From NCBI RefSeq assembly GCF_002943565.1, contig NZ_PJCH01000015.1, positions 558,001-622,000 on the forward strand: DNA of 64,000 nucleotides. The letters are read 5' to 3'. Shown here in pieces: positions 60,604-64,000 of the stretch; positions within the stretch are counted from its first letter, which is position 1, and each line of letters begins with the position of its first letter. A program made the position numbers and the translations under genes. The notes beneath the pieces are model-generated. The model saw only the letters and a list, made by a program, of their open reading frames with translations. It searched no databases and had not been told where the DNA came from. Origin of the DNA: Hyphococcus luteus. Its GTDB lineage: Bacteria; Pseudomonadota; Alphaproteobacteria; Caulobacterales; Parvularculaceae.

Positions 60604-61407
60604 ATGGACGCGGAAACCGAAAATGAAGGGCAGAAACGGCGGCGGATTCGTTCGATCGAGGTGGGATTTCGGGTGATCCGGGCCATGCTTCTGGCGGACG
60701 GCCCGATGCCGCTGCGTGATCTCGCCGCAGAGGCGGGCATGGCGCCGAGCAAGGCTCACCTCTATCTCGCCAGCTTCGTGCGGGAGGGGATGGCCGTGCA
60801 GGACCCGGAAACGGGTCATTACGGCCTCGGACAGTTCGCGATCCAGCTTGGGCTGTCGGCGATCCAGCGATTGTCGATCGTCGACGAGGCCCGAAAATTC
60901 CTACTCGATCTGTCGAACAGCACTGGCTGCGGCGTCTACCTCTCACTCCTGAGCGAGCGCGGTCCTTCCATCGTTTCAAAATCCGACGGTTTCCGGAACG
61001 GCGCCCTCTCAGTTCGGCTGGGTTATGTCCTCCCCTTGACCGATACAGCAACGGGACATGTCTTTCTCGCGCACCTTCCCGAACCGCAACGCATCGCGCT
61101 TCTCGATCAGGAATATGCAAGGCCGCAACCGGAGGACCGTCCCGACTATCTTTCCCGCAAGGAAGTCGAGACCTATCTTCCGAAAATCCACAAGCAGGGC
61201 TATGCAACGACCCATGGCAATGTGAACGCCAATTTCGTAGCGGTCGCAGCGCCGGTATTCGATCATACAGGCGGCATCGCCGCCGTCTTGACCATTCTTG
61301 GTCCGGACAAATATCTCAAAGGCGCGGAACATAAACGCTGTATTGAAAGCCTTTGCTCGGCGGCGAGCGAGCTATCCAGCCGGATGGGCGCCAGCCAAAG
61401 CGTTTAG
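60604..61407 (+). CDS. IclR-family regulator
   Basis: 267 residues from ATG 60604 (AGGGAGA upstream). Winged helix at about 15-75 (RIRSIEVGFRVIRAML, LRDLAAEAGMAPSKAHLYL) and an IclR effector domain (about 85-260, CGVYLSLLSERGPS). IclR proteins commonly control aromatic-acid genes as activators or repressors. It is divergent from the hydroxylase and overlaps the convergent aldehyde dehydrogenase by 4 bases. Confidence 0.93.
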   Translation: MDAETENEGQKRRRIRSIEVGFRVIRAMLLADGPMPLRDLAAEAGMAPSKAHLYLASFVREGMAVQDPETGHYGLGQFAIQLGLSAIQRLSIVDEARKFLLDLSNSTGCGVYLSLLSERGPSIVSKSDGFRNGALSVRLGYVLPLTDTATGHVFLAHLPEPQRIALLDQEYARPQPEDRPDYLSRKEVETYLPKIHKQGYATTHGNVNANFVAVAAPVFDHTGGIAAVLTILGPDKYLKGAEHKRCIESLCSAASELSSRMGASQSV

Positions 61408-62894
61408 TAAGCCATCGCAACGGATTTTATCTCCGTATACGCGTCAATGCCGGCGCGCCCGTTCTCCCTGCCCCAGCCCGAATGCTTGAAGCCGCCGAAG
61501 GGAAGCGCCGGGTCGAGCCCGCCGCCATTGACGCGTACGGTGCCGGCCTTCAGCTTGCGCGCAAGGCGATGGGCCGCGGAAAGATTGCTGGTCCATATGA
61601 CCGCGCCCAAACCATAGTCGCTCTCATTCGCCTGCACAGCGATTGATGAAAGTTCATCGTCATCGAAGCGCATGGCGCAAAGGACCGGCCCGAAAATCTC
61701 CTCGCTGACCACGCGCATTGTAGGTTTCGTATCCACGAGCACGGTCGGCGGTACGAAATAGCCGTCCCCTTCCGGCGCCTCACCCTTCGTCAGCCGGCTG
61801 GCGCCTTGTTCGAGGCCGCTTTTTACATAACCGAGAACCCGGGTTTGCTGTTCTTCGGAAACGACCGGCCCCATTTGCGTGGTGGTTTCAAGCCCCGATC
61901 CAAGTCTGATCTTGTCCGCATAGTCCGCGACGCCTTCGACCAGCCGGTCAAAGATGCTGGCGTGGGCGAAAAGCCGCGAGCCGGCGTTGCAGATCTGGCC
62001 GGCGTTGGTGAAAATGGAGCGCGCGGCGCCCGTAATCGCTTTATCGATGTCGGCGTCGGGCATGACGATCACCGGGGTCTTGCCGCCAAGCTCAAGCGTT
62101 ACGCGTTTGAAATTCCCCGCCGACGCCTTGATGATTTCGCGCCCCACCTCCGTCGACCCCGTAAAGGTGACCTTGTCGACGCCGGGATGGGCCGTCAGCG
62201 CCGCGCCGGCTTCAACGCCGTCGCCGGTCAGAAGGTTGAACGCGCCATCGGGGAACCCTGCTTCCTGAACGAGATGGGCGAGGCGCAACGCTGTCAGCGG
62301 CGTTTGCTCGGCCGGTTTCAATATAACGGCGCAGCCCGCCGCCAGCGCGGGCGCCGCTTTCTGGACAGCCATGGCGAAAGGCGTGTTCCATGGAACGATC
62401 TGCGCAACGACGCCGACCGGCTCGCGGACCGTGTAAGCGTGCCAGTCGCCGGGTCCTGAAAGGCTGATCGTCTCGCCAGTCAGCTTGGTGCACCAGCCGG
62501 CGTTATAGCGAATCGACTCGACGGCGTACGGAATGTCGAAGTAACGTGACTCGTTTATAGGTTTTCCGTTGTCGAGCGTTTCGAGCGTCGCAATTTCATC
62601 AATATTCGCTTCCACCAATTCCGCCAGACGAAGAAGCAGTCTCGCCCGCTCAGCCGGCTTCATCTCGAAGAGCGGGCCTTCCAGCGCCGCGCGCGCCGCC
62701 TTCGATGCAAGATCAGCGTCTTCCTCGCCGCCTGCCGCGACAGTCGCCAGGACCTGTCTGGTCGCTGGATTGATGCTGTCAAAAGTCTTGCCGGACGCAG
62801 CGTCGCGCCAGGCGCCGCCAATCAAGAGCTGGTGTTTCGAAGCCGCGAATGTCTGCGCTTTTTCGAGGGCGGCGGCGCGAGCGGTTTCGTCCAT
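61404..62894 (-). CDS. Aldehyde dehydrogenase
   Basis: 496 residues. Complete ALDH: PWNTPFAMAVQKA (about 170), glutamate in LELGGKTPVIVM (about 268), catalytic cysteine in NAGQICNAGS (about 302). It is the betaine/phenylacetaldehyde-like branch by its length and ending. Divergent from a GMC oxidoreductase gene: the alcohol made into an aldehyde by that enzyme could be its substrate. A 17-bp inverted repeat lies upstream. Confidence 0.93.
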   Translation of the reverse strand: MDETARAAALEKAQTFAASKHQLLIGGAWRDAASGKTFDSINPATRQVLATVAAGGEEDADLASKAARAALEGPLFEMKPAERARLLLRLAELVEANIDEIATLETLDNGKPINESRYFDIPYAVESIRYNAGWCTKLTGETISLSGPGDWHAYTVREPVGVVAQIVPWNTPFAMAVQKAAPALAAGCAVILKPAEQTPLTALRLAHLVQEAGFPDGAFNLLTGDGVEAGAALTAHPGVDKVTFTGSTEVGREIIKASAGNFKRVTLELGGKTPVIVMPDADIDKAITGAARSIFTNAGQICNAGSRLFAHASIFDRLVEGVADYADKIRLGSGLETTTQMGPVVSEEQQTRVLGYVKSGLEQGASRLTKGEAPEGDGYFVPPTVLVDTKPTMRVVSEEIFGPVLCAMRFDDDELSSIAVQANESDYGLGAVIWTSNLSAAHRLARKLKAGTVRVNGGGLDPALPFGGFKHSGWGRENGRAGIDAYTEIKSVAMAY

Positions 62895-62917
62895 GACAAT
62901 CTCCCTGATGACAAATC

Positions 62918-62934
62918 ATATAATTCGTTTATAT
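62918..62934. promoter_or_regulatory. Inverted repeat between ALDH and GMC genes
   Basis: ATATAA and TTATAT half-sites with a 5-base spacer; includes ATTCGTTTAT, which matches 9 of 10 bases of a site in the IclR/hydroxylase intergenic region. Confidence 0.5.
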
Positions 62935-62989
62935 CAAATCACATGTGTAATTGTACAATTTTTTCTGATTAGCAAGCCCGGACAACGAT

Positions 62990-64000
62990 GTGAAGCAGTA
63001 TGACTATATAATTGTCGGCGCTGGCTCTGCGGGCTGCGTGCTGGCGAGCCGTCTCAGCGAGAACCCGAAAGTCGAGGTGCTTCTGCTCGAGGCTGGTGGC
63101 TCTGACGCCAATCCTCTTTTCGCGATGCCTCTGGGCTTCCTCACGGCTGCGCGGAATCCGGCCATCGACTGGGGGTATGCGACCGAGCCGGAGCCGCATA
63201 TGAACGGCCGCGTCCTGCCCCTTCCCCGCGGTAAAATCATGGGCGGCTGCTCAACCGTCAACGGCATGATCTACATGCGCGGCCATTCGCTGGATTACGA
63301 CGGCTGGCGTCAAATGGGCTGCGCCGGCTGGGGCGCCGATGACGTTCTTCCTTATTTCCGCAAAATGGAAAGCAGCTGGCGCGGCGGCGGAGAGCTGCAT
63401 GGCGGCGACGGACCTTTGAGCGTGCAGCGGGTCGACAGCGAACGGCTCGGCGGCGACCCGGTCTGGCGCGCGGCGAAAGCGGCGGGACACGATTATGCGC
63501 CCGACTTCAGCAACGGCGCGCTCGGCTATGGCGAGTGCGAGGTCACCGTCAACACGCGCGGGCGACGCGCAAGCGCCTCTCGCGCCTATCTTGGGCCCGC
63601 AGCCTCGCGCGCGAACCTAACCATCGCCAAAAACTCAATAGCAACGCGCATCCTCATCGAAAACGGTCGCGCGACAGGTCTTGTCTATCGGAGCAACGGC
63701 GCGGAGAAAAAAGCGCTCGCCGCACGTGAAGTGATCCTTTCCGGAGGCTCCTATAATTCGCCGCAACTTCTGATGCTGTCGGGCGTAGGTCCCGCCGGCC
63801 ACCTGCAAGAGATGGGCATTGAGGTTCGAAAAGACCTGCCCGGCGTCGGGCGCAATCTTTCCGAGCACCCCTGTCTTTATGCGGAATATGAAACCCATGA
63901 GTCGGTGACATTCCTCAATGCGTTGCGCCTTGACCGCCTGGCGCGCTCCGTCCTCGCCTGGGCGATTAGCGGCAAGGGACCGATGTCGACGCAGATCTGC
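62990..64000 (+). CDS. GMC oxidoreductase (choline/alcohol dehydrogenase type), 5' part
   Basis: 337 residues visible from GTG 62990; the gene continues beyond the window. FAD fold IIVGAGSAGCVLASRL (about 7), GMC signature 1 LPRGKIMGGCSTVNGMIY (about 82) and signature 2 GSYNSPQLLMLSGVGP (about 255). It oxidises an alcohol group with FAD. Divergent from an aldehyde dehydrogenase, which suggests a two-step alcohol to acid conversion. The catalytic His/Asn region is not in the window. Confidence 0.92.
   Translation, partial: MKQYDYIIVGAGSAGCVLASRLSENPKVEVLLLEAGGSDANPLFAMPLGFLTAARNPAIDWGYATEPEPHMNGRVLPLPRGKIMGGCSTVNGMIYMRGHSLDYDGWRQMGCAGWGADDVLPYFRKMESSWRGGGELHGGDGPLSVQRVDSERLGGDPVWRAAKAAGHDYAPDFSNGALGYGECEVTVNTRGRRASASRAYLGPAASRANLTIAKNSIATRILIENGRATGLVYRSNGAEKKALAAREVILSGGSYNSPQLLMLSGVGPAGHLQEMGIEVRKDLPGVGRNLSEHPCLYAEYETHESVTFLNALRLDRLARSVLAWAISGKGPMSTQIC

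Noticed and set aside
1-64000. CRISPR arrays, tRNA or rRNA genes, intact transposases
   Set aside because: None seen on either strand while reading through. Regularly spaced repeats and cloverleaf-like sequences were not found.

Overview
The window reads as one stretch of an alphaproteobacterial chromosome. The base composition is GC-rich (about 55-60% by eye), genes are densely packed, and GTG or TTG starts are common. There are three TonB-dependent receptors, a FecI/FecR pair, a NasS/NasT nitrate-sensing pair, and many LysR/IclR/GntR/TetR-controlled catabolic genes. That mix fits a heterotrophic, probably aquatic member of the Caulobacterales/Parvularculales/Sphingomonadales. The genus cannot be read from the sequence. 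No rRNA, tRNA, CRISPR array or intact insertion sequence was seen.

Layout. (1) 1-13.9 kb, plus strand: an assimilatory nitrate cluster. It holds nrtA (partial), nrtB, a double-ATPase nrtCD fusion, an outer-membrane porin, nirB, nirD, nasA, cysG, nasT and nasS. Together they cover uptake, reduction to ammonium, sirohaem supply and nitrate sensing by RNA antitermination. (2) 14.0-20.5 kb, minus strand: a TIGR03084-type gene broken by one amber codon, a lipoprotein hydrolase, and a FecI/FecR/STN-receptor surface-signalling set. The receptor carries a second internal signal peptide with a strong ribosome binding site. (3) 20.5-23.5 kb: an amino-acid dehydrogenase convergent with a serine hydrolase, preceded by a decayed copy of the junction between those two genes. 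(4) 23.6-32.4 kb: a candidate GntR regulon. A receptor, sulfatase and M28-like protein run leftward, and a lipoprotein hydrolase with split DUF1214 and DUF1254 proteins runs rightward. Three similar 22-bp inverted repeats sit before the receptor, the regulator and the hydrolase. (5) 32.5-38.9 kb: secreted proteins, a PQQ quinoprotein divergent from a TetR regulator with a palindrome between them, and an aspartate/aromatic aminotransferase. (6) 38.9-64 kb: a catabolic region for an unidentified aromatic or cyclic compound.

Region 6 contains a benzoylformate-decarboxylase-like enzyme and beta-oxidation relics. Its core is a tight seven-gene plus-strand operon: alpha/beta hydrolase, luciferase-like monooxygenase, HSL-type esterase, carboxymuconolactone-decarboxylase-like protein, flavin reductase, FAH-family hydrolase and type I extradiol dioxygenase. 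Around it lie two amidohydrolases, a second CMD protein, an acyl-CoA dehydrogenase, a large TonB receptor, two aldehyde dehydrogenases, a flavoprotein aromatic hydroxylase, a VOC protein, another hydrolase and a GMC oxidoreductase that runs off the window. LysR, LuxR and IclR regulators are interspersed. The inferred logic is import, side-chain oxidation by GMC and ALDH enzymes, ring hydroxylation, extradiol cleavage, then C-C or lactone hydrolysis. The substrate cannot be named from sequence alone.
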